Source: Sulfurisphaera ohwakuensis (GTDB taxonomy: Archaea > Thermoproteota > Thermoprotei_A > Sulfolobales > Sulfolobaceae). From it: a stretch of DNA of 64,000 nucleotides. How positions within the stretch are numbered: position 1 is the stretch's first letter; each line of letters opens with the position of its first letter. Shown here in pieces: positions 31,121 through 38,576 of the stretch. The stretch lies in the NCBI RefSeq assembly GCF_009729055.1, contig NZ_CP045484.1, positions 2,085,834-2,149,833 on the forward strand, given 5' to 3'. Under the pieces are notes generated by a model that saw nothing but the letters and a program-made list of their open reading frames with translations, did not search any database and was not told the DNA's origin. The position numbers and the translations under genes are program-made.

Positions 31121-31920
31121 AAGTAGAATTAGCTCAAATAAGACCAAAACTTGGAGATGTAAAATATAATTTAGAGAAACATCAAGAAATAATATCTTCA
31201 TCTTCTGCAGATTGTATAATTTTCCCAGAGCTTTCCTTAACTGGATATATATTAAGGGATTTAGTGTACGAAGTGTATAATGAAAGTGAGAAAGCAATAG
31301 AAAAATTATCAGAAGAAAATAAATGTATAGTAGCTGGACTAGTTAAAGAAATAAGGCCTGGCATACTTAGAAATACGGCTGCTATAATAATTAATCATCA
31401 AATTAATTATATATATAAATTCTATTTACCTACATATGGTTTATTTGAAGAAAGAAGATATTTTCAACCTGGAGATCCAAAAAGAGATCTAAAAATATTT
31501 GAGTACAAAGGAGTAAAATTTGGAGTAATTATCTGTGAAGATGCATGGCATTATGAACCAATAGAGGCACTCGCTTTACTAGGTGCTGATAGCATATTTA
31601 TTCCAGCAGCATCACCAATGAGAAGACTAAGTACTAGGCTAGGTATACAAGATAATTGGGAAGCCTTACTAAAGGCTCATTCTATAATTAATGGTATTTG
31701 GACAATTTTCGTAAATAATGTAGGAAGTCAGGAGGAGGAATTCTTTTGGGGAGGATCTATGGTTGTATCTCCTAATGGAGAGGTAATAAATAGGGCCAAA
31801 TTATTTGAAGAAGATATAATAATTACTGAAATAAATCTCGATGAAGTTAGGAAAAATAGATTTTTCAGTAGTTTCAGAGAGCATAATAGAGATTTTCACG
31901 ATGTATTAAGGAGCCTCTAA
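31111..31920 (+). CDS. nitrilase-family amidohydrolase resembling the NadE glutaminase domain
   Basis: 269 aa. The Glu-Lys-Cys triad is visible in FPELSLTGY, KFYLPTYGLFEERRYF and ICEDAW. The KxxLPTYGxFxExRYF form is that of the N-terminal glutaminase domain of glutamine-dependent NAD synthetase rather than a generic nitrilase. Fused in many bacteria, it is a separate gene here, coupled to nadE by a 10-bp overlap. It likely supplies ammonia from glutamine to NadE. Confidence 0.85.
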   Translation: MGLKVELAQIRPKLGDVKYNLEKHQEIISSSSADCIIFPELSLTGYILRDLVYEVYNESEKAIEKLSEENKCIVAGLVKEIRPGILRNTAAIIINHQINYIYKFYLPTYGLFEERRYFQPGDPKRDLKIFEYKGVKFGVIICEDAWHYEPIEALALLGADSIFIPAASPMRRLSTRLGIQDNWEALLKAHSIINGIWTIFVNNVGSQEEEFFWGGSMVVSPNGEVINRAKLFEEDIIITEINLDEVRKNRFFSSFREHNRDFHDVLRSL

Positions 31921-31955
31921 ATTTATTTCCTCTTTTATAAAACTATATTTTAGTT

Positions 31956-32240
31956 ATGATATCTCAGAAAGTGAACATCATTGAGATGTTACTCCTCATA
32001 CTACTTATATTACTTTTGCTCGCCTCACTATTCAATCCATTACTACTATTCCCAGCAATAGGATTATCTATGCTTCAGGTAGGATATAATAAAGGATTTT
32101 TACCTATACCACTATCATTAATACTATTGTTAATACTAGGATTAAGAGGAGACTATTACTCTATAGCTATAATGACTATTCTCGCCTTTCTCCTATTCAT
32201 GATAATAAGTGATAAGATTAAATATTACCCATTTAGATAA
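31956..32240 (+). CDS. small integral membrane protein, 94 aa
   Basis: Almost entirely hydrophobic, with three likely spans (LLLILLILLLLASLF, LLILGLRGDY and IMTILAFLLFMIISD). No family is recognised. It overlaps the next small membrane gene by 32 bp, and a winged-helix gene follows, suggesting a small regulated membrane module. Confidence 0.55.
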   Translation: MISQKVNIIEMLLLILLILLLLASLFNPLLLFPAIGLSMLQVGYNKGFLPIPLSLILLLILGLRGDYYSIAIMTILAFLLFMIISDKIKYYPFR

Positions 32241-32454
32241 GGATAAACTATTATATTTGAAATCAAAAAGTTCACCTATGAATAGAGTACTACTTCTATT
32301 AGTTATGATAAATATAATTTTCACGCTTACTATTTCAAATATCTTCTTATTTAATCTCACTTTTCCTGCAATAAAAATAATTTTAATGCAAAGGAAAGAG
32401 AGAAATATAAAAGAAAAAGCCCTTAGATTTAATGAATATAAACCCAATGTATAA
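32209..32454 (+). CDS. small membrane protein, 81 aa
   Basis: Starts at GTG 32209; an internal ATG at 32278 is possible. One clear hydrophobic region (VLLLLVMINIIFTLTISNIFLF) is followed by a basic, charged C-terminus. The winged-helix gene begins 3 bp after its stop. Together with the preceding membrane gene it may form a transmembrane pair controlled by or feeding into that regulator; this is inference. Confidence 0.5.
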   Translation: MIRLNITHLDKDKLLYLKSKSSPMNRVLLLLVMINIIFTLTISNIFLFNLTFPAIKIILMQRKERNIKEKALRFNEYKPNV

Positions 32455-32457
32455 CTC

Positions 32458-32736
32458 ATGAGTATAATAAAAATTGAAGAACTTTTTGAGTTGCCTGGTT
32501 GGGATACAAGGAGAAGAATATTAGAGATACTAGAGAGTGGACAGAAAAACGCATACGAAATAGCTAAATTACTAAACCTAAATTATTCAACAGTCAGGTA
32601 TCATTTAGATCTTTTGCAGAAATTTGGACTAGTAAATGTAAAGAAAGGTAAAAAATATTATTATGAGTTAACTAAAAATGCCAAAATACTCTTAGATAAC
32701 TATGAAGAAGAGACAAAGAAGAGGGATAGTACTTAA
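32458..32736 (+). CDS. ArsR-like winged-helix transcription regulator, 92 aa
   Basis: A compact wHTH (DTRRRILEILESGQKNAYEIAKLL, seen in two parts, then NYSTVRYHLDLLQKFGLV) with a beta wing (VKKGKKYYYELTK). It is a one-domain repressor/activator type with no visible metal site. It begins 3 bp after the small membrane gene, so it is probably co-transcribed. Archaeal transcription factors of this pattern are often encoded beside membrane partners. Confidence 0.8.
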   Translation: MSIIKIEELFELPGWDTRRRILEILESGQKNAYEIAKLLNLNYSTVRYHLDLLQKFGLVNVKKGKKYYYELTKNAKILLDNYEEETKKRDST

Positions 32737-32738
32737 TA

Positions 32739-32748
32739 TTTTTAAATA
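32739..32748 (+). promoter_or_regulatory. TATA element for the 32770 gene
   Basis: tttttaaata-type sequence centred ~26 bp upstream of ATG 32770. This spacing fits leaderless initiation and indicates that the unknown pair at 32770-33982 has its own promoter after the winged-helix gene. Confidence 0.45.
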
Positions 32749-32769
32749 CTCTTTTTCAAACATTAAACT

Positions 32770-33486
32770 ATGAAATGCTCTACTGAAAGTAATAGGGATA
32801 TAAGAGGATTTAACTTTCTTTTAGATAATTGTGATAAAGAATATTTAGCTAATAAGTTTCAAGAATTCAGAAAACTTGCAAATGAAACGGGCAAAACTTA
32901 TATAATAAGGCTAGCTGATAGTAACTATTATAGATTTGAAATCATAATGGTGCCTAACTCAGTTACTTTATTATCAATCGCCACAGCTAGAGGAGTAAAT
33001 AATATTAATCTAAGAGATTTTTCTGCCCTTGAAGAACTAGCAACATTAAGCTGTTGCGCTTACCAAAATGATAAGCTAAAAGAATTAGCATTACAATTTC
33101 TAGGAGGACAAAGAGAGTATGAATCCGAAGTAGTTGATTTAGAGGAAAAAACAATCGAAATTGAAATAAGCCCAGATTGTAGTAAGGTAGAGTGGAATGA
33201 ATTAAAATTACCAGAACAAGTTGAAGGAAAATGGACTACAACTGAACTTGCTTATACAGATAGATTATATTTGAAAGCGTTAGCTGGCCAGGGAAAATTT
33301 ATAACAATATCTACTGAGAGACCGCAAAATTCAATAAAATTTAATTCATTTGAAAGGTTAAATAGCTTGTGTTGTTTTGTTAATATAATTCTTCAAAAAC
33401 TAAAGGAATGTAATGGGTTAGTAGAAGCATTAACGCCATTCTTACAACAAGAATCTGGGAAGAGGAAAAGGAGAAAAAATGAGTGA
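32770..33486 (+). CDS. conserved hypothetical protein, 238 aa, basic C-terminal tail
   Basis: Not recognised. Soluble alpha/beta protein with seven cysteines, including a CC pair (LSCCAYQ) and a second CC pair (SLCCFV), ending in a basic tail (GKRKRRKNE). The basic tail could contact nucleic acid. The next gene overlaps by 8 bp, so the two proteins are made together. It may be a Sulfolobales-specific family. Confidence 0.5.
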   Translation: MKCSTESNRDIRGFNFLLDNCDKEYLANKFQEFRKLANETGKTYIIRLADSNYYRFEIIMVPNSVTLLSIATARGVNNINLRDFSALEELATLSCCAYQNDKLKELALQFLGGQREYESEVVDLEEKTIEIEISPDCSKVEWNELKLPEQVEGKWTTTELAYTDRLYLKALAGQGKFITISTERPQNSIKFNSFERLNSLCCFVNIILQKLKECNGLVEALTPFLQQESGKRKRRKNE

Positions 33487-33982
33487 AAATGTAAAACCTA
33501 TCTATGCTAGAGGATTTTTTAATATGAATTATTTAGGAGAAACTACTCAACTAACAATTTTTTACTATGAAGATAATGAACATTACTATGCCTCTCTAAA
33601 TAAAGAAGAATTGAAAAAAGAACTTCATAAGCTAAAAAATAACATGCAATACTTCTTAGACCAGGAAATAATAAAGATTAATGGTAAAAGAGTCAAAGCA
33701 AAGGTTTTATTTGTAAGACTAGGTTTGCTTAAAATTAATATTCCATATATAGAATTTATAATCAGATTTAAAGGGAACTTACATAAAGGGGAAAATATTT
33801 ATGAAGATTTATATGAAGAAGAAATTGTCGAATACCCATATGAAGCTATTTGGATCTTACCAGGAAAGATTGTCTCTTATTCTATTTCAGGAAAAGTAAA
33901 AACTAAGAACAATATTCTCTTTTTGAAAGTCAAAAAAGGAACCAGAATAAGTGGAAATGAAAAAATAAAATTTGTTATGTGA
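33479..33982 (+). CDS. conserved hypothetical protein, 167 aa
   Basis: Not recognised. Beta-rich with aromatic residues and no membrane span. Coupled to the preceding cysteine-rich protein by an 8-bp overlap. The 3' end converges with the pterin dehydratase gene, overlapping by 8 bp. No function is proposed. Confidence 0.5.
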   Translation: MSENVKPIYARGFFNMNYLGETTQLTIFYYEDNEHYYASLNKEELKKELHKLKNNMQYFLDQEIIKINGKRVKAKVLFVRLGLLKINIPYIEFIIRFKGNLHKGENIYEDLYEEEIVEYPYEAIWILPGKIVSYSISGKVKTKNNILFLKVKKGTRISGNEKIKFVM

Positions 33983-34256
33983 GAAGTTCATCTATTTTTT
34001 TAGCTAACTCTACATCGAGATCAGTAATACCACCAGCATCGTGGGTAGTTAATTGAACTATAACTTTGTTATAGTAGATACATACATCAGGATGATGATT
34101 CATGCTATCTGCAATTGGCTGTACTTTATTTAGAAAATTAACTGCTTCTTTAAAATCATGAAATAAAAAAGTTTTTTCTATCACATTTCCCTTTAAACTC
34201 CAGCCTTTCATTTTGTTAAGTTCTTCGCTTATCTCTTTTTCTGTTAACTTTTTCAT
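33975..34256 (-). CDS. phhB: pterin-4a-carbinolamine dehydratase (PCD)
   Basis: 93 aa, the normal length. It carries the family motifs GWSLKGNVIEKTFLFHDF, the active-site HHPDVCIYYN and TTHDAGGITDLDVELA. Known reaction: dehydration of 4a-hydroxytetrahydrobiopterin; in archaea it may serve molybdopterin or tetrahydropterin metabolism. It stands alone, with a TATA-like AT-rich stretch upstream. Confidence 0.92.
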   Translation of the reverse strand: MKKLTEKEISEELNKMKGWSLKGNVIEKTFLFHDFKEAVNFLNKVQPIADSMNHHPDVCIYYNKVIVQLTTHDAGGITDLDVELAKKIDELLT

Positions 34257-34302
34257 AGTTTAACATAAAGACATAAAAATATAAAAAATATCAGCACTTA
34301 AA

Positions 34303-34332
34303 GGACTCCTCACACTTCAGTCTGGGGAGTTC
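34303..34332. repeat. imperfect hairpin containing CTGGGGAGTT
   Basis: GACTCC (34304-34309) can pair with GGAGTT (34326-34331) around a 16-nt centre. It lies just after the stop of the membrane gene at 34339 (minus strand), so it may help termination. The right arm contains CTGGGGAGTT, the complement of AACTCCCCAG that recurs in the origin region and in the integrated element. Confidence 0.35.
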
Positions 34333-34338
34333 TCATCC

Positions 34339-35151
34339 TCATTTTAGTTCTGTTGCCATCCTCTTTATAAGTGAATATATTAATGGGATTAATAAAATTG
34401 CAAACGCTATTGCTAATCCCCATGCTAAAGTCTGAAGAATTGAAAGAACTGAACTAAATGGTTGCACAATTATGGCTATTGCAATAACTAAGAAAATAGT
34501 GTAAAGTAAAAATCTTCCATAAGTTGTTATATAGGTAGCATTAGGATCACTTTTAGATATACTATCAATGGCTTTATCAATTATTGTAAAGCTAAATAGA
34601 AGAACTATAGAACCTATTATGATATCATAGAAAAGATACGGACTTATAAAAGGAACCCAATAGAATATTGCTAGCGTAGCTGCAAGCGTTATTATTATTG
34701 CATACAAACCGAATTTTAAAACGTTAAATATAGTTGACATAAATGGGTCATTAACTGCCATTTGCCTGCCCATATAGTCTATGAGAATATTTACTAGTGT
34801 GATGCCTAAGGTAAGTAATAATATTGCACCAGCTAAATAAGGTAAATATCTAGCCACTGCACTAACGTAAACACTCGCTGGACCAAGGCTAACTACTGTC
34901 AAACCAATTGATAGTGAAATAAGGATTATTAATGCCTTAACAGTACCAGCAACTAAGCCTGCACTAATCTGTATTGTAGAATGTGAAAATAATCTCACTA
35001 AAATTCTGTGAATAACAGTGCTTACTATTTCAGCAACCACATACCCAATAAAAACAATTATTAGGAAAAGAATTATAGATGGAATAGCGTCAATTATTTC
35101 AGTAGCTAATGATGTTAATGCTTGAGAAATTGTTTCATCTATTATTAACAT
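34339..35151 (-). CDS. integral membrane protein, MscS-like transmembrane type
   Basis: 270 aa with five or six hydrophobic segments. The first reads SIILFLIIVFIGYVVAEIV, followed by HRILVRLF, as in the TM-helix repeats found near mechanosensitive channel proteins. The soluble MscS beta domain is missing, so channel function is uncertain. It has no close operon partner; the coiled-coil gene is 34 bp upstream in the same direction. Confidence 0.6.
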   Translation of the reverse strand: MLIIDETISQALTSLATEIIDAIPSIILFLIIVFIGYVVAEIVSTVIHRILVRLFSHSTIQISAGLVAGTVKALIILISLSIGLTVVSLGPASVYVSAVARYLPYLAGAILLLTLGITLVNILIDYMGRQMAVNDPFMSTIFNVLKFGLYAIIITLAATLAIFYWVPFISPYLFYDIIIGSIVLLFSFTIIDKAIDSISKSDPNATYITTYGRFLLYTIFLVIAIAIIVQPFSSVLSILQTLAWGLAIAFAILLIPLIYSLIKRMATELK

Positions 35152-35185
35152 AGCTATGATTATTTCTCTCTATAGATATATAAAT

Positions 35186-35524
35186 TTAACCATTAATATT
35201 TTCATCTATAATTTTATAAATTCTATTCAAAATTCGATCTATTTTCTCTTTTTCTTGTTTTAATAAAGATAATTGATTTCTTAATTCAAAAGCTTGTTTT
35301 AATTTACTTTCAATCTCGCTTGCATTTTTACCTATATATTTACTCTTAAGCCTACCCTCTTCCCAATATCGTAAGTAGTAATATTTTCTTCCATTAATCT
35401 CTTTAATTTCCAGGTGACCATTAGGAAGAGTCTTTAACATCTCTTCTAATTTTTGAATTTGAGACTCAAGCTGTTGTTGCTTCTCCTCTAGCTCTTTGAT
35501 TTTCTCCCATATCATCTTAATCAC
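35186..35524 (-). CDS. coiled-coil protein with integrase-arm-like beta motif, 112 aa
   Basis: Two coiled coils (residues 5-35 and 70-105) surround a small beta motif: GRKYYYLRYWEEGRLKSKYI. The same motif style occurs at the start of the SSV-type integrase at 62.8 kb (GKKYYVYKIEKDSKGNVIER) and in DUF6788-like archaeal proteins. It may bind DNA. It lies next to orc1-3, a gap of about 20 bp, so a role near the origin or simple neighbourhood are both possible. Confidence 0.55.
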   Translation of the reverse strand: MIKMIWEKIKELEEKQQQLESQIQKLEEMLKTLPNGHLEIKEINGRKYYYLRYWEEGRLKSKYIGKNASEIESKLKQAFELRNQLSLLKQEKEKIDRILNRIYKIIDENING

Positions 35525-35545
35525 ACTTACAGTATAAACTCAATG

Positions 35546-36706
35546 TTACCATTGTTCTTCAAACCCTAAATTCATAGTATCCTCTAACGCCTTTCTAATC
35601 TTGTCCTTATCAGTAATTTCAATGTATTTCCTTATACCACCAGCCCTACCCTTATTAACTATTTTCACTTTTATTATTCCAAACATATCTAATTCAGAAA
35701 TTATATCGGAAAATCTTCTATAGGAAAGAGGTTTTTGTTTATACTGATTACATAAATCAGAATAAATTTTATGGGCAGTCACAACATCCTCTGCATCCAT
35801 AGTTGCCATTAATGCTAACTTATAATGGAATGGAAGAGCCTTAATGGCCTCAATTAGTCTTTCTTGTTCATATTCTATGATTGCCCTATCAACATGATCT
35901 TTCCTAATAAAACCTTCGCCAGAAGCCAATTGAGCTGCTCTAAATAATAAATTAACTGCTTTTCTTGCATCCCCGTGCTCTTTCGCTGAAATTGCAGCTA
36001 TATATGAGAGTATATTATCATCATAAGTACCCCTATAAAGCCCGTATTCAGCATAAATTGACAATATGTGTTTAAGTTGCTCAGCATCATATGGTTTAAA
36101 AAATACAGTAGGCCCTAAAGAGGATAAGACTCTTGGTTCCATATAATCTCTTATATTTATATCATTACTTACCATTATTACCGATATATCTGCATCAGCC
36201 CTTAAAAGTTGATAAAGCACAATATCACCACCACGTCTCTTTATAAGAGTATCTACTTCGTCTAAGTATACTAAGGCTTTTTTTCCATTTAGTTCTTCTT
36301 TAATCTTCTCTATATATTCTCCTAGGTTTATGCCATGCTTTGGAACTTCATCAGTAGTTAGCCTCTCAGTTAAAGCGGATAGTACAGCTTGAGGCGTACC
36401 ACCGACCTCTCTACAATTTACATATGCTTGTTTTACTTTACTATAATCAGAATCCTCTTGTTTAACCTCTTCTATCTCATTTAGCATATATCTGGCTACA
36501 AACGTTTTACCAGTTCCAGTAAGACCTAAAAATAATGTAGAAAATTTAACATCAGATTTCACAAAATATCTAACAGCAACAGCAACTTCTTTTAGTATAT
36601 CTTCTCTGAATGGTATGTCCTTAAATACAGTTAAAGGATCTATGAAAACCCTTGGATCCTTAATAACTTCTCCTTTACCGCCTTTCAAGGTATCCCTAAT
36701 TGACAC
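35546..36706 (-). CDS. cdc6-3: Orc1/Cdc6 replication initiator, Cdc6-3 type
   Basis: 386 aa AAA+ ATPase. Walker [14 protein letters not shown], Walker [16 protein letters not shown], sensor [18 protein letters not shown], and a C-terminal winged helix ([19 protein letters not shown]...). The N-terminus ([20 protein letters not shown]) is the Orc1-3 form known from Saccharolobus, where that initiator lies beside oriC2. It binds origin DNA and helps load MCM. The gene-free region directly upstream has strong inverted repeats, matching an origin. Confidence 0.93.
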   Translation of the reverse strand: MSIRDTLKGGKGEVIKDPRVFIDPLTVFKDIPFREDILKEVAVAVRYFVKSDVKFSTLFLGLTGTGKTFVARYMLNEIEEVKQEDSDYSKVKQAYVNCREVGGTPQAVLSALTERLTTDEVPKHGINLGEYIEKIKEELNGKKALVYLDEVDTLIKRRGGDIVLYQLLRADADISVIMVSNDINIRDYMEPRVLSSLGPTVFFKPYDAEQLKHILSIYAEYGLYRGTYDDNILSYIAAISAKEHGDARKAVNLLFRAAQLASGEGFIRKDHVDRAIIEYEQERLIEAIKALPFHYKLALMATMDAEDVVTAHKIYSDLCNQYKQKPLSYRRFSDIISELDMFGIIKVKIVNKGRAGGIRKYIEITDKDKIRKALEDTMNLGFEEQW

Positions 36707-36719
36707 AATATTTCAATTG

Positions 36720-36730
36720 TTTCATACGTT
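36720..36730 (+). repeat. partial origin motif TTTCATACGTT
   Basis: An exact copy of the inner end of the 34-bp repeat (36822-36832), placed just upstream of the orc1-3 start codon. It could be a half-site for an initiator and may let Orc1-3 repress its own gene. Confidence 0.45.
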
Positions 36731-36800
36731 ATTTTAGTTATCAATTATTTCTTATGGTGTTACCAAATTCTTTTACACGATAAGAATTACTTGTCGTTTG

Positions 36801-36834
36801 ACTCCCCAGTTTTACAGTAAATTTCATACGTTTC
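36801..36834 (+). repeat. left 34-bp inverted repeat of the origin region
   Basis: Starts ACTCCCCAGTTTTACAG and ends TTTCATACGTTTC. It is identical to the reverse complement of 37107-37140 over all 34 positions. A probable Orc1/Cdc6 binding site (origin recognition box-like), although it does not match the classic ORB closely by eye. Confidence 0.8.
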
Positions 36835-36929
36835 ATATATGCTATATTCCCTATTTTTGAATTATATTCAGCCAAAAAATATTTTCAGATAGAAGTGTTT
36901 TAATACAATACTTTGAAAATACTAACTTT

Positions 36930-36946
36930 TATGGTTTATATAATAA
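36930..36946 (+). repeat. 17-bp direct repeat, copy 1
   Basis: TATGGTTTATATAATAA; matches copy 2 at 37008-37024 with one mismatch (A/G). Both lie inside the interval between the two long inverted repeats, in the most AT-rich part, the likely unwinding zone. Confidence 0.7.
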
Positions 36947-37007
36947 TATCTTAGAGAGACTGTGAATTTCAACTGTTTTATATTAAAATGAACTACTGAC
37001 TACTTTA

Positions 37008-37024
37008 TATGGTTTGTATAATAA
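37008..37024 (+). repeat. 17-bp direct repeat, copy 2
   Basis: TATGGTTTGTATAATAA; partner of 36930-36946, same orientation, 78 bp apart. Both copies are preceded by CTTT, so similarity extends slightly to the left. Confidence 0.7.
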
Positions 37025-37106
37025 GCAAAGTATATAATGAAAATAAAAAATAAAAACGTTTGAAAACCTGAGTCTGTATTTTTACATTAGGGTACGTTAG
37101 ATGGTA

Positions 37107-37140
37107 GAAACGTATGAAATTTACTGTAAAACTGGGGAGT
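37107..37140 (-). repeat. right 34-bp inverted repeat of the origin region
   Basis: Exact reverse complement of 36801-36834. Its last base (37140) is also the final base of the icd stop codon, so the repeat begins exactly where the gene ends. This leaves no spacer for an icd terminator. Confidence 0.8.
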
Positions 37141-38369
37141 TAAATCGTATCAATTATTTTTATTAATTCATCTGCATACTCTTTGGTACCTAATGCTTTT
37201 ACTCCCATAAATCTAGCAATATCCTGTGTAACTTTCTTGTCTCTTATTGCCATATTAATAGCTTTTTCTATTAAGTCAGCAGCTTCATTCCAACCCATCC
37301 ATCTCAGCATTAATTCTCCAGCTTTTATAATTCCTGTTGGGTTAGCTATATTTTTACCAGCATATTTTGGTGCTGTACCATGAATAGCTTCAAACATTCC
37401 CCCCTCGTCACCAATATTAGCTCCTCCTAGCATTCCAATATTACCGATTAATGCACCGGCCGCATCAGAAATATAGTCACCGTTTACGTTTGGTGCTAAA
37501 ATTATATCATATTCTTCTGGTCTTATTATTATTTGTTGGAACATATTATCAGCAATTCTATCATTTAGAATTATTTTACCTTCAGCTGGTTTACCCTGGC
37601 TGATTTCTTCTTCAGTAACTATAAAATCACGATATTCTTTTAGAGCAACTTCATACGCCCATTCTCTAAAAGCTCCTTCCGTATATTTCATTACATTACC
37701 TTTATGCATAACAGTTACTTTTTTCCTCTTATGTTCTATTGCGTATTGTATTGCTAACCTAGTAATTCTTTGAGTTTTATATTTGCTCATTACCTTTATC
37801 CCTATTCCGGTATCATCCTCTATTTCTACTTTTAGTTCTTTTCTTAGAAAATCTCTAATTTTTTTAGCCTCCTCGCTATTAAACGGATATTCTATTCCTC
37901 TATATAGATCATCAGTATTTTCTCTAAAAATTATCATATCTACTTTTTCAGGATGTTTTAGGGGGCTTTCTAGTCCCTCAATATACTTTACTGGTCTTAT
38001 ATTTGCGTATAAGTCAAGCATTAATCTAATAGCTACATTAACAGATTTCCATCCTTTTCCTATTGGAGTTTCTAATGGACCTTTAAGAACTACTCTATAT
38101 TTAAGTAGCATATCTTGAGTTTCTTTTGGAAATCTATCATTAACTAATTTTTCAGCTTTTTCACCAGCATAAACTTCTAACCATTTTATCTCTCTAGAGC
38201 TACCATAAGCTCTTTCTACAGCTTTATTAATCACCTTTATTGCAGCGTTAGTTATCTCTGGACCTATGCCATCTCCTTCTATATATAAAATCACGGGTTT
38301 GTTTGGTACTATCCATTTTCCCTTATCGAATCTGATTTTTTCTCCATCCTCGGGTTCTTTGTATAACAT
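37140..38369 (-). CDS. icd: isocitrate dehydrogenase
   Basis: 409 aa. Motifs of the beta-decarboxylating dehydrogenase family: YIEGDGIGPEITNAA, the substrate loop FRENTDDLYRGIEYP, VMHKGNVMKYTEGAF, NVNGDYISDAAGAL, and GTAPKYAGKNIANPTG. TCA-cycle enzyme converting isocitrate to 2-oxoglutarate. Coenzyme preference is likely NADP+ by family. A minus-strand TATA near 38396-38403 lies ~27 bp upstream of the ATG. It ends directly on the right origin repeat. Confidence 0.95.
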   Translation of the reverse strand: MLYKEPEDGEKIRFDKGKWIVPNKPVILYIEGDGIGPEITNAAIKVINKAVERAYGSSREIKWLEVYAGEKAEKLVNDRFPKETQDMLLKYRVVLKGPLETPIGKGWKSVNVAIRLMLDLYANIRPVKYIEGLESPLKHPEKVDMIIFRENTDDLYRGIEYPFNSEEAKKIRDFLRKELKVEIEDDTGIGIKVMSKYKTQRITRLAIQYAIEHKRKKVTVMHKGNVMKYTEGAFREWAYEVALKEYRDFIVTEEEISQGKPAEGKIILNDRIADNMFQQIIIRPEEYDIILAPNVNGDYISDAAGALIGNIGMLGGANIGDEGGMFEAIHGTAPKYAGKNIANPTGIIKAGELMLRWMGWNEAADLIEKAINMAIRDKKVTQDIARFMGVKALGTKEYADELIKIIDTI

Positions 38370-38543
38370 TTATGATTTACGTAGTCAAATAGATTATTTA
38401 TATCTTACTTTAACAACTAGCTCTTAAAATAAAATATTACTCAACTTTAAATTAAATAAAAAACCCCTTATTATACTATAAAACTAATCCTATTTGTATT
38501 TTTCAAAAATTTTGATAAATATGCTAAGGTCTTGTGTGGAAAA

Positions 38544-38552
38544 ATTATAAAA
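38544..38552 (+). promoter_or_regulatory. TATA element for the S53 protease
   Basis: attataaaa lies about 26 bp upstream of the ATG at 38577, giving a leaderless transcript. The rest of the 207-bp divergent spacer up to icd holds no other gene. Confidence 0.5.
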
Positions 38553-38576
38553 TGTTAATATCGAGTATTACTACTG

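Larger units (their letters stand above)
36707..37139. other. probable replication origin (oriC2 type), 433 bp
   Basis: Gene-free and very AT-rich, between orc1-3 and icd. It is bracketed by two perfect 34-bp inverted repeats (36801-36834; 37107-37140), contains a third partial copy of the repeat's TTTCATACGTT end next to the orc1-3 start (36720-36730), a one-mismatch copy at 37056-37066, and a 17-bp direct repeat. This is the layout of initiator-binding sites around an unwinding region. Known: Saccharolobus oriC2 has the same gene neighbourhood (cdc6-3, icd). Origin activity itself is inferred. Confidence 0.72.

Noticed and set aside
36707..37139. MITE or insertion sequence suggested by the terminal-like inverted repeats
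   Set aside because: No target-site duplication is visible at the repeat ends, extra partial copies lie outside the pair, and the position by cdc6-3 fits an origin better. Not fully excluded.
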